Part shown: piece by piece, positions 22,525 through 29,640 of the stretch
How positions within the stretch are numbered: position 1 is the stretch's first letter
How the letters are laid out: every line of letters begins with the position of its first letter
IMG/VR virus record: IMGVR_UViG_3300042507_001758
Coordinates: 1 to 29,640 of that record
DNA from: a virus
DNA length: 29,640 nt
Strand: one strand, 5' to 3'
Translations under genes and position numbers: made by a program
Notes under the pieces: model-generated
What the model saw: the letters and a program-made list of their open reading frames with translations, nothing else
Told to the model about the DNA's origin: nothing
Database searches by the model: none

Positions 22525-22742
22525 GACTGTGCCATACGTTCAGCAAGATCAAGCACCATGTCAGAATCTTTCAGGTGATCCAACAGGAACTCATCCAGAT
22601 CAAACCTCATCGTTCCATGTCTTGGGTAATAACCACAATCAAGAATACATTCAACCACCTCTATAAGTGCGCGATCAAGGTACTCTTGATCCACCGGGTC
22701 TTCCAAGTCCTCGTCGCCGTGGGCTTCGTTTTCGTAGCTCAT
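22521..22742 (-). CDS. Small acidic phage protein
   Basis: A 73-residue, strongly acidic protein (ENEAHGDEDLEDPVDQEYLD, DLDEFLLDHLKDSDMVLDLA) predicted mostly helical. Acidic small phage proteins may mimic DNA or bind host factors, but nothing specific is shown here. It has ATGA overlaps with the genes before (22739) and after (22524). Confidence 0.7.
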   Translation of the reverse strand: MSYENEAHGDEDLEDPVDQEYLDRALIEVVECILDCGYYPRHGTMRFDLDEFLLDHLKDSDMVLDLAERMAQS

Positions 22743-23038
22743 TTCTGAATCCTTTCAAGAAGGGCAAGGTATCCAACAGCATCAACCAAGCTATCGCGGT
22801 GGGTAATGTCGTTCCCTAACCGCGCTGCTTTCAACAGCGTCATCATGATGCAGACATCGGCACCCGTGATAGCGTGGTGTACACCGAACCTAGTCAGTAT
22901 GTGATTGCTCCAGTACCCAGCGATAGCGACAAGGTTCTTGTCTGGCGAACCGTAGGTCTTCTCCCTATCCCCGTAGATAATCTCTTTAGCGTCATCAAGG
23001 ATAGACTGGGGCGTCTCTGGTTTGGTTGCTTTCTTCAT
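22739..23038 (-). CDS. DUF6378-like phage protein
   Basis: A 99-residue helical protein with the conserved pattern ILDDAKEIIYGDREKTYGSP, then VAIAGYWSNHILTRFG, DVCIMMTLLKAARLGND and HRDSLVDAVGYLALLERI. This matches the DUF6378 family of phage proteins as I recall it. Its all-helical shape and spaced acidic residues recall MazG-like nucleotide pyrophosphohydrolases, an unproven link. It is coupled by ATGA overlaps at both ends. Confidence 0.8.
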   Translation of the reverse strand: MKKATKPETPQSILDDAKEIIYGDREKTYGSPDKNLVAIAGYWSNHILTRFGVHHAITGADVCIMMTLLKAARLGNDITHRDSLVDAVGYLALLERIQK

Positions 23039-23958
23039 TTTGTTTCTCCAAAGGTTTCGTTGTTAGTTACATCCATGGCTATTGCATAGTATTTATCCGA
23101 CACGCGTACTCCTACATCACGCACGAATTGCGTAGGCTCCACCAACTTCAACAGCCCCATCTTCCTACGGAACCACTCAGGTAGCCCATTACCGGCATTG
23201 TCATCAAGCGCCACCAGCTTGCCATCTACGTCGAACACATGTACTTGCTGATGGGTAACCAATGCGTATGTTAGGGGGGTTCTTGCTACTTCGGTGCATA
23301 TGGCAAGGTCTTGCTTGGTATCTAAAGCTTCCGCAAACATAGCACTGTGAGCGCGGAACACATTGTTAAACGTATCTGCATGGGCTGCCGCAAAGCTGAG
23401 TAACGCTAGGCGTAAATCGTTTTTACCTATAGTTATGAGAAGCTTACTTTGTGCGGTACTCACGGCATTATTTACAACTTTACGCGCCTCCTCCACTGCT
23501 TTTTGGCCCATCTCTAACACAGTGGGGGAGTACATGTACTTAATACACGTATTTAATGCCGACGCTTGCTTGGTCGTCAGCATAATGTGGGATTCCCCCC
23601 GCTTCTTAAGAATCCTATTGGATTCGACGTAATAGTTTGTGCAGTGCTTACCTATCCTTGCTGAGTACCCCTCACTAACTATTATGTTGCCTAGGCGTTC
23701 TGAGTTCTCCCATACCATCACCGACCTATACGCAACTGTATACTCAGGCACCAGAGAGTCACCCAGTGGCTTCTTAGCACCAAAATTAACGCGGGTTTCA
23801 AACCTCCATGTCGGCTTTTTAGCGTTAAGCTTTATGAGTATCTCCAACAGGTCTGGGTGTAACGTAATCTCCTTTGCCGCTTCTAACTCCGCTATTTCAT
23901 TGCGTGCCGTGGGGGGGTATATTTTTACGTATGGGGGTACATTGGCTGCTAGTTGCAT
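23035..23958 (-). CDS. Unknown 307-residue protein downstream of the DUF3150 gene
   Basis: No family is recognised. The N-terminal half has beta-rich stretches (WRFETRVNFGAKKPLGDSLV, YTVAYRSVMVWENSERLGNI), the middle is helical (VLEMGQKAVEEARKVVNNAV), and the C-terminal part returns to strands (YALVTHQQVHVFDVDGKLVA). Two ATG codons lie together at 23964 and 23958; TAAGGA directly abuts the first but is six bases from the second, so 23958 is preferred. It follows the DUF3150 gene by nine bases and probably acts with the MoxR/VWA set. Its stop overlaps the DUF6378 start. Confidence 0.75.
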   Translation of the reverse strand: MQLAANVPPYVKIYPPTARNEIAELEAAKEITLHPDLLEILIKLNAKKPTWRFETRVNFGAKKPLGDSLVPEYTVAYRSVMVWENSERLGNIIVSEGYSARIGKHCTNYYVESNRILKKRGESHIMLTTKQASALNTCIKYMYSPTVLEMGQKAVEEARKVVNNAVSTAQSKLLITIGKNDLRLALLSFAAAHADTFNNVFRAHSAMFAEALDTKQDLAICTEVARTPLTYALVTHQQVHVFDVDGKLVALDDNAGNGLPEWFRRKMGLLKLVEPTQFVRDVGVRVSDKYYAIAMDVTNNETFGETK

Positions 23959-23967
23959 TGTCATTCC

Positions 23968-24831
23968 TTACCAGTTGAACTTCTCAATGATGGCGTCTAC
24001 TTTACTTTTCACTGTGTTGCGTGCGTCGGCACTATCCCGCACAGTCTCGACATGCACACCCGACAGCGTCCGCTCCAACTCCTGCCTAGCCATCTCAAGA
24101 TGCGGGTCATTAGTGATGTTGAGCTTGGTAAGCAAAGAGCATTGAGAGAGGGCGTTGTCTATCAACGTAGACCGGAACCTTCTATGCGTGACGTCCCCGC
24201 TCTCTGTCTTAACATCAGCAAGACTGCCCGACATGTGCAGGAGGACTCCGTGCAGTTGCTTCCACAGGTCACCCATAGCCGCCTCTTCCTTAGCTTTGAG
24301 GTTGTCGGCGTGCTGCTGCATTAGCTCTTCCTTCATGCCGTTCTCTGCATCAATACGGAAGTCCCCAGCCTCTGCTATGGGGGAGTACTCCAAGGCGAAT
24401 CTAAACTTAGTCTTCACCACATCTACAGGTGGATACTCTGACAGGTCGCACATCGCCCCTAGCCTAGCTACAGCCGAAGTAACTAAATTTGGGTAGTCAG
24501 CATAGAACGTATCGCACAGCGCGTTGAATTCATTGCGGCGGTCATTGATACCAGTTTTATGCCCCATGAAATTCCTAGTCGGCAACAAGCGCGTGCCTGT
24601 ATCTGACCACGGTAGCGTCTGCTGTATGTTCCACAGCCGTGTGCTTGATGCGTGCTTGACGATGTTGTCCAGAGACGCGCTACCAGCCAGCAGATTCTTG
24701 GAGTAGTTACCTGCACGTACGGTTGTACCCTTCATCGTATCTACTTCCTCGGATACCTTCTTGTCCAACTTACGCGCTGTCCATACGGATATAGACAGGT
24801 CACACATAACTGCGGATGATGAGATGCTCAT
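23968..24831 (-). CDS. DUF3150-like phage protein
   Basis: A 287-residue, mostly helical protein. The block TLPWSDTGTRLLPTRNFMG (72-90) followed by RRNEFNALCDTFYADYPNLV and RLGAMCDLSEYPPVDVVKTK is the pattern of DUF3150, a phage family usually encoded next to a MoxR-like ATPase and a VWA protein. The C-terminal half is coiled-coil-like (LMQQHADNLKAKEEAAMGDL). It may be the substrate adaptor or target of the ATPase. The ATG has AGGGG upstream. Family recalled from memory; confident on pattern. Confidence 0.82.
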   Translation of the reverse strand: MSISSSAVMCDLSISVWTARKLDKKVSEEVDTMKGTTVRAGNYSKNLLAGSASLDNIVKHASSTRLWNIQQTLPWSDTGTRLLPTRNFMGHKTGINDRRNEFNALCDTFYADYPNLVTSAVARLGAMCDLSEYPPVDVVKTKFRFALEYSPIAEAGDFRIDAENGMKEELMQQHADNLKAKEEAAMGDLWKQLHGVLLHMSGSLADVKTESGDVTHRRFRSTLIDNALSQCSLLTKLNITNDPHLEMARQELERTLSGVHVETVRDSADARNTVKSKVDAIIEKFNW

Positions 24832-24848
24832 AAGTTTCCCCTAGTTGG

Positions 24849-25118
24849 TTAGTTAGATTCTCGTTTGCCAGCAAGCTTCGCGCATAGATACAGATCACGC
24901 GAAATCGTTTCGACCGAACCAATCCCCGACTCCTCCCATACATGGTGGGTCACTGAATTACTCTTGTAGTCCGTATGTTTCTCGTATAGCTGGGCGTTGT
25001 TCATGGCAATCAGCACGGTTAGCGCCTTGTCCGCTGGTAGCACGTAATGGGCATAACCAAACTTCAGCACCACCATTGCTTCGTCCTCGTTACTTAGCTT
25101 GTCTTTCTCGGCTTTCAT
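24849..25118 (-). CDS. Small conserved phage protein with a KFGYAHYVLP motif
   Basis: An 89-residue protein beginning MKAEKDKLSNEDEAMVVLKF. The KFGYAHYVLPADKAL segment is a recurring motif in small phage proteins found beside MoxR/VWA genes. The frame is open upstream to 25274, but that part overlaps the VWA gene; the ATG at 25118 has AGGAG five to six bases before it and is preferred. Function unknown; context suggests a component of the ATPase cassette. Confidence 0.72.
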   Translation of the reverse strand: MKAEKDKLSNEDEAMVVLKFGYAHYVLPADKALTVLIAMNNAQLYEKHTDYKSNSVTHHVWEESGIGSVETISRDLYLCAKLAGKRESN

Positions 25119-25158
25119 GATACTCCTATTCTTTACTTTGTCAATAAGTTGTTTAAGG

Positions 25159-26367
25159 TTAAACCACATGAACTGTCTTGCCAGTAGCTGCAACTGTGCT
25201 GGCGCTACCACCCACGATGCACCACAGCACAGGACTCGGCCAGTTGGCACCCCAGTCACCACCCACATACCCATCTGTCAGCATGATTGTGCATTCGGGA
25301 ACCAACTGCTTACCGCCCAACCAGTCCGTAACGCAGCAGGGTGCCGTGCCTCCCCCACCTTTAGGTTTAGTGGAGTTAACCAAGTCGCCCAAGTTACTTG
25401 CGTCGTACTCCTCATGCTGGGCTACTGCTGTATCCCAATACAACAGGTCTACCTTTGACGGTCTAACATCGTCGGCTATGGACTTAACCTCGCTGAGGAA
25501 CTTAGCTATGTCCTCTGCCCCAATAGACCCCGATGTATCCACACCAATAACTAGATGCCCTACGGTTTCACCTATTAGGCTAGGCATGTAAGTATCCATG
25601 CCATCCCCACCACCTGCGAGGAACCTGCGGTTGGGTCTACGCCAACTACTCACATCTGGCGCACGGCACGTTGCCTTGACGAACTCCCGCAACTCTTCAC
25701 GCCAATCTACTTGCGGAGCAAGCAAGCCCTGCAGCTCAATGCTAAGACCACCAGCACCAACCCCTGCTTTCTTAGCAGCCATCAAGCCCTGACGTATGGC
25801 GCTCTGTATCTCGCGCTCTATCTCCTTCTTCTCCTCATCGCTACGTCCTTGGGCTTCCTCCCATCCATGCTCATCGAACCCATCCCCACCCTTACCCTTG
25901 CTCTCGCCTTCTTGCTTGAGGATGTCGAACACTTGCTTGCTGTTCATCCCACGGAACCTTACGTCGAGGGCACCCATGACGCCGCCATCTTTCTTGCGTG
26001 GTATGGCTATGTGTTCTTCGCGGGGGTCAAGGTCAAACAACTCCACGTTAATCACGTAGTCACATGCCAAGTTAGCCAGCCTCGGGTTCTCCTTGTATAG
26101 CTTCAGCCATATAGTTAGGTGCATGTACAGGTCGTGCATAGCCTCATGCAGTACAACAAACGCCAACTCTTTGTCCTTCAACCCCTTAATGAACTGCCGT
26201 CCGAACTTGCGGTTGCGCCCATCTGTGTACGCTGTAGGGAAGTCTTCATCCACATACGTGCGCCCTGACATGAGGATGCCGCTGTAGAACGCAAACTTCT
26301 TCTGCCTCATCAACGCTATGATGGCGCGGCTCAACCGTCTCTCTTCTTTATGCGAAGTGTCCGCCAT
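25159..26367 (-). CDS. Metallopeptidase-VWA protein (DUF2201 type, CobT-like)
   Basis: A 402-residue two-part protein. The N-terminal DUF2201-type putative metallopeptidase has HEAMH (74-78) in VVLHEAMHDLYMHL. A charged linker (150-200) leads to a VWA domain with the MIDAS motif DTSGS (277-281), Thr341 in GGGGTAP, and LTDG (363-366). It partners the MoxR-like ATPase encoded just upstream; in such pairs the ATPase and VWA protein together remodel or insert metal into a target. Phage copies are often labelled cobT, but no other cobalamin genes are here. The ATG has AAGGAG nine bases upstream. Domain calls are firm; the target is unknown. Confidence 0.88.
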   Translation of the reverse strand: MADTSHKEERRLSRAIIALMRQKKFAFYSGILMSGRTYVDEDFPTAYTDGRNRKFGRQFIKGLKDKELAFVVLHEAMHDLYMHLTIWLKLYKENPRLANLACDYVINVELFDLDPREEHIAIPRKKDGGVMGALDVRFRGMNSKQVFDILKQEGESKGKGGDGFDEHGWEEAQGRSDEEKKEIEREIQSAIRQGLMAAKKAGVGAGGLSIELQGLLAPQVDWREELREFVKATCRAPDVSSWRRPNRRFLAGGGDGMDTYMPSLIGETVGHLVIGVDTSGSIGAEDIAKFLSEVKSIADDVRPSKVDLLYWDTAVAQHEEYDASNLGDLVNSTKPKGGGGTAPCCVTDWLGGKQLVPECTIMLTDGYVGGDWGANWPSPVLWCIVGGSASTVAATGKTVHVV

Positions 26368-26397
26368 ACCCTTAAACTCCTTTTCCCTATTTATGTA

Positions 26398-27456
26398 TCA
26401 AAGAAGGTCTTGATTCTTGGCAACCCATTCGCTGAACTTGCGGTTCTGGAATGCCATACTCTGCTTGGAACTCTTGGCTAGGTTGATACAGAATACTGCT
26501 TGCCATTCAGCAGGGAACCGTTCGATGTACTCCATAAACGGAGTCATGGTGTCCTTGTCTACCCATGAGATGCCACCGAACATGATGATGCTCTGTGCTG
26601 CTGGACTCACCGGTACAGGTGCGGTCTTGGGGTTAGCCAGCACGTAGTCCTTGGATGGAAGCTGGTCGCTGAACTCCAGATAGGCATGGAACGCCCTAGC
26701 GAATGACTCCCCACATGTGCCAGACAGCGCAGCTACGACAGACTCGGCATCGAGGTTGCTCCTTGCTTTGACGATATCGCTTGCTTTGTACAGTGAGCGG
26801 GGGCTGACGAACGCATCTTGCTGCTTCTTTGGATGGTAGATGTACGGGTTCTCGCTTGCCGACGGCTCTGTGTAGCTTGCGAATATCTCTTGGAACTCTC
26901 TAGCAAACGCAAGCATCGTAGGCTCTACCTCGTTGTCGATGCCCCACCCTATCCACTCCTCTGCGCTGGGCTTCCTCACGGTCAAGGTAGTAACCCTGTT
27001 CTTACTGTGGGCCTTCATCGTATCGCCCACTCCATCCGAACTCAGGTTGCCCGTCATGAACACAATAGTGTCGGGGTGCAGCATAGTGTCGCCAAGCCGC
27101 CCCTCGTTCAGCATGGGGTGCAGCATGTTCTTAACCGGGTCGGCCCCTTTACTGTACTCATCTAGCAGAATGCATACTGGTTTGCCTGTGTGTATCCCGA
27201 ACCGTGCGTTGGGGTAATACGTTGTCGTCTTGGTATCACGGTCGATGACAGGCATTGATACGTCGCCAAGGTCAAGGTTAGGTACGTCGACGTACACCAT
27301 CTCATGCCGTGGCAGGAGCTTCTTTAGTGTTGCCAGCAGCATAGTCTTGCCGATGCCCGGTTCCCCGCGCAGATAGAACCGCACCGTGGGCGTCGATGCT
27401 ATGAGGTTGGCTGCTTGCTTGAGAGACACCGAAGTGCCGAAGTTAATTTGTGCCAT
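26398..27456 (-). CDS. MoxR/CobS-like AAA ATPase
   Basis: A 352-residue AAA+ ATPase of the MoxR/CobS type. It shows Walker A GEPGIGKT (31-38), Walker B ILLDEY (96-101), sensor 1 FMTGN (133-137) and an Arg-rich SKNRVTTLTVRKPSAEEWIG that would hold the arginine finger. It would form a ring that remodels a partner bound by the VWA protein 30 bases downstream. It is the first gene after a strong promoter (27516-27544), with AAAAGGA upstream of the ATG. The cobS label common for phage homologues should be avoided, because no cobalamin pathway is present. Confidence 0.9.
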   Translation of the reverse strand: MAQINFGTSVSLKQAANLIASTPTVRFYLRGEPGIGKTMLLATLKKLLPRHEMVYVDVPNLDLGDVSMPVIDRDTKTTTYYPNARFGIHTGKPVCILLDEYSKGADPVKNMLHPMLNEGRLGDTMLHPDTIVFMTGNLSSDGVGDTMKAHSKNRVTTLTVRKPSAEEWIGWGIDNEVEPTMLAFAREFQEIFASYTEPSASENPYIYHPKKQQDAFVSPRSLYKASDIVKARSNLDAESVVAALSGTCGESFARAFHAYLEFSDQLPSKDYVLANPKTAPVPVSPAAQSIIMFGGISWVDKDTMTPFMEYIERFPAEWQAVFCINLAKSSKQSMAFQNRKFSEWVAKNQDLL

Positions 27457-27515
27457 TTGGTTCTATGTCCTTTTATGGTTGTTGTGTTACGGGTTGTTCT
27501 CTCACTACAGACTAC

Positions 27516-27544
27516 ATTGTACCACAAGTAGGGTTCTAAGTCAA
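27516..27544 (-). promoter_or_regulatory. Sigma70-like promoter of the MoxR/VWA unit
   Basis: On the minus strand TTGACT (27539-27544), 17 bases, TACAAT (27516-27521), five of six matches at each box. The expected transcript start is near 27509, leaving a leader of about 50 bases. About 28 of 34 bases match the promoter at 29410-29438, including the spacer. Confidence 0.78.
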
Positions 27545-27556
27545 GCTTTCAGGCTC

Positions 27557-28474
27557 TCAGACCCACTTAGCGTAGGTATCCTTCTTCACCTTGCCCAGCG
27601 GCAGTGGTGTCTTTATGAGCGTAGCCTCCGCATGCAGTGCCAGCAGCACCTTGTCGAATGCCGCCGCACCGTTTGTTAAGAGCACCTGCCCCGTGTTAGC
27701 CCTCCACAGCTTTACCCCCATCGTCAGGGCCACCCACTGCGCAGCTTGCATCCACTTGGCATACTTATCTGGGTCACTGTCGGCTGCGTTTATCAAGTCC
27801 ATGAACTGCGTCTTGACGTACGGGTCTTTGTTGCCCAGCAGGGTATATGCCATCGTGTTGTCGTACCCCCGTAGCACCCGCAGTGAAGTTAGCGCCTCAC
27901 CCTCATTGAACCTACCTTCTGTGAGGTTAAGCACCCCCTTTAGCCACACCCTGAATGCCTTGTGCTGCTTCTTCAGGGCGTTGACCACGGGCATGTTGAG
28001 CTTGTGTGTGTACTCACGGTAGCTGTCTATGTCCTTCACTGTCCACACCCCCTCGGCATTCTTGCGCCACTCCATGCTGTGCTCGTCGCCAACTATCAGA
28101 CCATTGACCCGCACCTTCATCCTCTCCCGCGTAGCCCGTAAGCCCCTTGGCAGCACTTGGTTAATAAATGCAGCAGTTGTCGAGGAGTGCCACTTATCCA
28201 CACCTATAGTTAGCACTTGCTCTCCCCCCTCAATTAGCTGCTCAACAGGCTCCATCCACCTGACACACTCGGTTTGGTAGAACTTGGCTGCTATGTATTT
28301 TTGTGAGCTGACTATGCTCATGCTGTGCGCCGCCCTCCGCAGTCCTAGTGGGCGTATGTTGTTTGACCCCCGTATTTCTTTAGTGTTGTCGTACCACTTC
28401 TTAGCCTCCGCATATGTACTGAATGACGGTAAGGCATACATGGCGCTGTTACCGTTGTTGTTTCCCCAGCCCAT
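27557..28474 (-). CDS. Unknown 305-residue phage protein
   Basis: No family is recognised. Gly/Asn-rich start (MGWGNNNGNSAMYALPSFST), a basic segment (NNIRPLGLRRAAHSMSIVSS), a region of strands (EGGEQVLTIGVDKWHSSTTA, RERMKVRVNGLIVGDEHSM) and a long helical C-terminal half ending in LIKTPLPLGKVKKDTYAKWV. The strand pattern near residue 120-140 is compatible with a small beta barrel, but this is guesswork. It lies between the NinX-side genes and the promoter of the MoxR unit, with TCTTTAGT-type purine-rich GGAG upstream of its ATG. Confidence 0.75.
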   Translation of the reverse strand: MGWGNNNGNSAMYALPSFSTYAEAKKWYDNTKEIRGSNNIRPLGLRRAAHSMSIVSSQKYIAAKFYQTECVRWMEPVEQLIEGGEQVLTIGVDKWHSSTTAAFINQVLPRGLRATRERMKVRVNGLIVGDEHSMEWRKNAEGVWTVKDIDSYREYTHKLNMPVVNALKKQHKAFRVWLKGVLNLTEGRFNEGEALTSLRVLRGYDNTMAYTLLGNKDPYVKTQFMDLINAADSDPDKYAKWMQAAQWVALTMGVKLWRANTGQVLLTNGAAAFDKVLLALHAEATLIKTPLPLGKVKKDTYAKWV

Positions 28475-28475
28475 G

Positions 28476-28715
28476 TTATTTCTCCTTCTTTAGTATTGGT
28501 TTGGTGTCGGCCAGCACATCGACCGCCTCGTCCAGCAGTTCTTCTAGGTCGCTGAGGTTGCCCCCCCGCTTCAATATAGCGTTCACCAGCCGGTTCAGGG
28601 CTACCCACAGCAGGGTTCTATCGTCGGCCAGCAGTGCATTCACGGTATCCGCATCTATGGCTTTGTTTGCTGCAACCCTAGCCGCGTCCCAATAAACTGT
28701 CTTCGTCTTAGTCAT
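28476..28715 (-). CDS. Small helical phage protein
   Basis: A 79-residue protein beginning MTKTKTVYWDAARVAANKAI, mostly helical and acidic towards the end (LSDLEELLDEAVDVLADTKP). The frame is open to 28787, but the ATG at 28715 has AAGGAG seven to eight bases upstream and follows the 33-residue gene, so it is preferred. No family is recognised. Confidence 0.72.
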   Translation of the reverse strand: MTKTKTVYWDAARVAANKAIDADTVNALLADDRTLLWVALNRLVNAILKRGGNLSDLEELLDEAVDVLADTKPILKKEK

Positions 28716-28726
28716 TTCGCTTCTCC

Positions 28727-28828
28727 TTAGTATGGTGCCGCAGGTATCTGTGGCATTGGTTGCTTTATGGCCTTGCCCCACGGCCACCCCAATGATGGGG
28801 TTACGATTACGCGGGTTAGTTTGGTCAC
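28727..28828 (-). CDS. 33-residue phage peptide
   Basis: A very short gene with a GTG start at 28828 overlapping the stop of the NinX-like gene (GTGA) and GGAGGAG six bases upstream, a strong ribosome binding site. It begins MTKLTRVIVTPSLGWPWGKA and ends PMPQIPAAPY; basic and Pro-rich. The stop lies 11 bases before the next ATG. The overlap and binding site make translation likely; the role is unknown. Confidence 0.6.
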   Translation of the reverse strand: MTKLTRVIVTPSLGWPWGKAIKQPMPQIPAAPY

Positions 28829-29151
28829 CTTAACTCCTCCGGTATCTCAACTTCATCGCCCAGCTTTGAGGAAACGTAGCAGCGCATCGCTGCGATGAGG
28901 GGGGTGGGGCCGTAATAATAAGGGCCGGGCCTGTCTTGCGCCCTGTCGTATGGCGCTTGCACTCGCCAGCTTCCGCCATTGAGTCGCTCCAGCGTGGCAA
29001 TACATTTCTCCCGCTCAATGATCGGGCCACCTTGCGCCCAGTCGATGGTGGTATCTATTACGTGCTTCCACACGTAGTCAATATCATTACCAACCTCGCA
29101 CTTCATCACCGCCCAGTCAAGGGCAGCGCCCTGCAGTTCACTTGTTTTCAT
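28825..29151 (-). CDS. NinX-like protein (DUF2591)
   Basis: A 108-residue protein with the DUF2591 pattern: MKTSELQGAALDWAVMKCE at the start, IDWAQGGPIIEREKCI in the middle, and GPTPLIAAMRCYVSSKLGDE near the end. This is the family of phage P22 NinX, an early-region protein of unknown biochemical role. The ATG lies at the end of the preceding zinc-protein gene with a four-base overlap. The family assignment is confident from the conserved blocks. Confidence 0.88.
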   Translation of the reverse strand: MKTSELQGAALDWAVMKCEVGNDIDYVWKHVIDTTIDWAQGGPIIEREKCIATLERLNGGSWRVQAPYDRAQDRPGPYYYGPTPLIAAMRCYVSSKLGDEVEIPEELR

Positions 29152-29360
29152 CTCACCAGCCCCCCCTTGTTGTTAAGTCCGATTAAATCGTCGTGGTTAG
29201 TTATTAGCACATAGTTGCTCTTGTGCATGGGTGCTATGCACCAGTCCGCTCGTTCCTGTCGGGCTTGCTCCTCCCCACATACTAAGCAGACGCGATAACC
29301 CAAGTCCCAACGCGATAGGCTGACGTCAGCCCCGCACCACGTGCATAGTTTGCATGTCAT
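29148..29360 (-). CDS. Small treble-clef-like zinc protein
   Basis: A 70-residue protein with CTWCG (Cys6, Cys9) and CLVCGEEQA (Cys25, Cys28), a four-Cys zinc site, followed by WCIAPMHKSNYVLITNHDDL and GLNNKGG. This ending is typical of a widespread small phage protein of unknown function. The ATG has AAGGA eight bases upstream. It is the first gene after the promoter at 29410-29438, so it is probably expressed early. Confidence 0.82.
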   Translation of the reverse strand: MTCKLCTWCGADVSLSRWDLGYRVCLVCGEEQARQERADWCIAPMHKSNYVLITNHDDLIGLNNKGGLVR

Positions 29361-29409
29361 CTCGATTCCTTGTTTAGTTGGTGAGGGGTTATTCCCATAC
29401 CATACCTAT

Positions 29410-29438
29410 AGTGTAACACAGATAGGTTTCTAAGTCAA
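29410..29438 (-). promoter_or_regulatory. Sigma70-like early promoter at the start of the leftward arm
   Basis: On the minus strand TTGACT (29433-29438), 17 bases, TACACT (29410-29415). The expected transcript start is near 29403, some 43 bases before the ATG at 29360. The box sequences and much of the spacer match the promoter upstream of the MoxR gene. Confidence 0.72.
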
Positions 29439-29640
29439 GTTTTCTAGGGGTGAGATTAGGAAAGTTTTGGCAGAGGAAACAAGGATAGCGTTTTAGGGGC
29501 ATTTCGGGCACAGTTTGGAGGGGCAAGATTTAGGCGCTTAAAAAAGAGGCACGTTGCTGTAAGTCCTTGATAAACGGTATTATTCCATTTATTCTATAAT
29601 GTTCCTGAGCAATAGAATAATTCAAACTGTAACACAAACG
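29439..29640. other. Non-coding right end with an AT-rich inverted repeat
   Basis: About 200 bases without a convincing gene. A perfect nine-base inverted repeat, TTATTCTAT (29589-29597) and ATAGAATAA (29612-29620), separated by 14 bases, could be an operator. A TATAAT at 29595-29600 on the plus strand lacks a -35 box. On the minus strand a frame runs open from the right edge to a TAA at 29530-29532 (36 codons), which could be the end of a gene outside the window, but this length is also expected by chance. Confidence 0.4.

Noticed and set aside
25118-25142. TTGACA upstream of the 89-residue gene as a promoter
   Set aside because: No acceptable -10 box at 15-19 bases; the gene is likely transcribed from the MoxR promoter.
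25119-25274. N-terminal extension of the 89-residue gene to 25274
   Set aside because: It overlaps the VWA coding region and the internal ATG at 25118 has AGGAG at good spacing.
26398-27456. MoxR and VWA genes as cobalt chelatase cobS/cobT
   Set aside because: The match is to a broad ATPase/VWA pairing, and no cobalamin genes are present; DUF3150 beside them fits the phage-specific set.

Overview
The window looks like the distal part of a tailed bacteriophage genome (Caudoviricetes), probably environmental and from a Gram-negative bacterial host. This rests on gene content: large low-complexity virion proteins, a 2004-residue polyvalent protein, a complete phage replication set, and tightly packed small genes that overlap as ATGA. 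I see no terminase, portal, capsid, integrase, tRNA, CRISPR array or insertion sequence. The host and exact taxon cannot be read from the sequence.

Layout. Positions 1-9297 (+ strand) hold three late genes: a Gln/Asn/Ala-rich virion protein, a second Gln/Pro-rich protein, and the giant polyvalent protein with a candidate zinc metallopeptidase site and a hydrophobic C-terminal part, probably an ejected internal virion protein. Positions 9367-29360 (- strand, read right to left) hold the early and replication genes. The two arms converge at 9297/9367, where a hairpin with a U-tract ends the leftward transcripts.

In the direction of transcription, the leftward arm starts at a sigma70-like promoter near 29440 with a few small genes (a treble-clef-like zinc protein, a NinX/DUF2591 protein, two small proteins) and a 305-residue unknown. 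A second, similar promoter near 27545 starts a MoxR-like AAA ATPase, a metallopeptidase-VWA (DUF2201-type) protein, an 89-residue protein, a DUF3150 protein and a 309-residue unknown. This is the MoxR/VWA/DUF3150 set often mis-annotated as cobS/cobT in phages. About 14 small genes follow (DUF6378, zinc ribbons, a HicA-like protein, an RHH-like protein). Next comes a roughly 215-base gap at 19148-19363 with three perfect inverted repeats, two of them interleaved as a pseudoknot. A promoter then drives a VRR-NUC nuclease that may be translated leaderless, family A DNA polymerase, a RecB/Cas4-like nuclease, HNH, a PD-(D/E)XK protein and an SNF2-type helicase. Tandem promoters near 13810-13870 serve a 143-residue protein, a Cys-containing putative DNA-binding protein, an HTH protein and, past a GAAA-tetraloop terminator, an AEP primase fused to an SF3/DUF927-like helicase.

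Together, primase-helicase, polymerase, SNF2 helicase and four or five nucleases would support self-sufficient, probably recombination-linked replication. No phage RNA polymerase is visible, so host-type promoters are expected, and strong -35/-10 matches are found. Three genes below 60 codons (33, 45 and 52 residues) were found by following the ATGA/GTGA overlaps, and several start sites were moved for the same reason.
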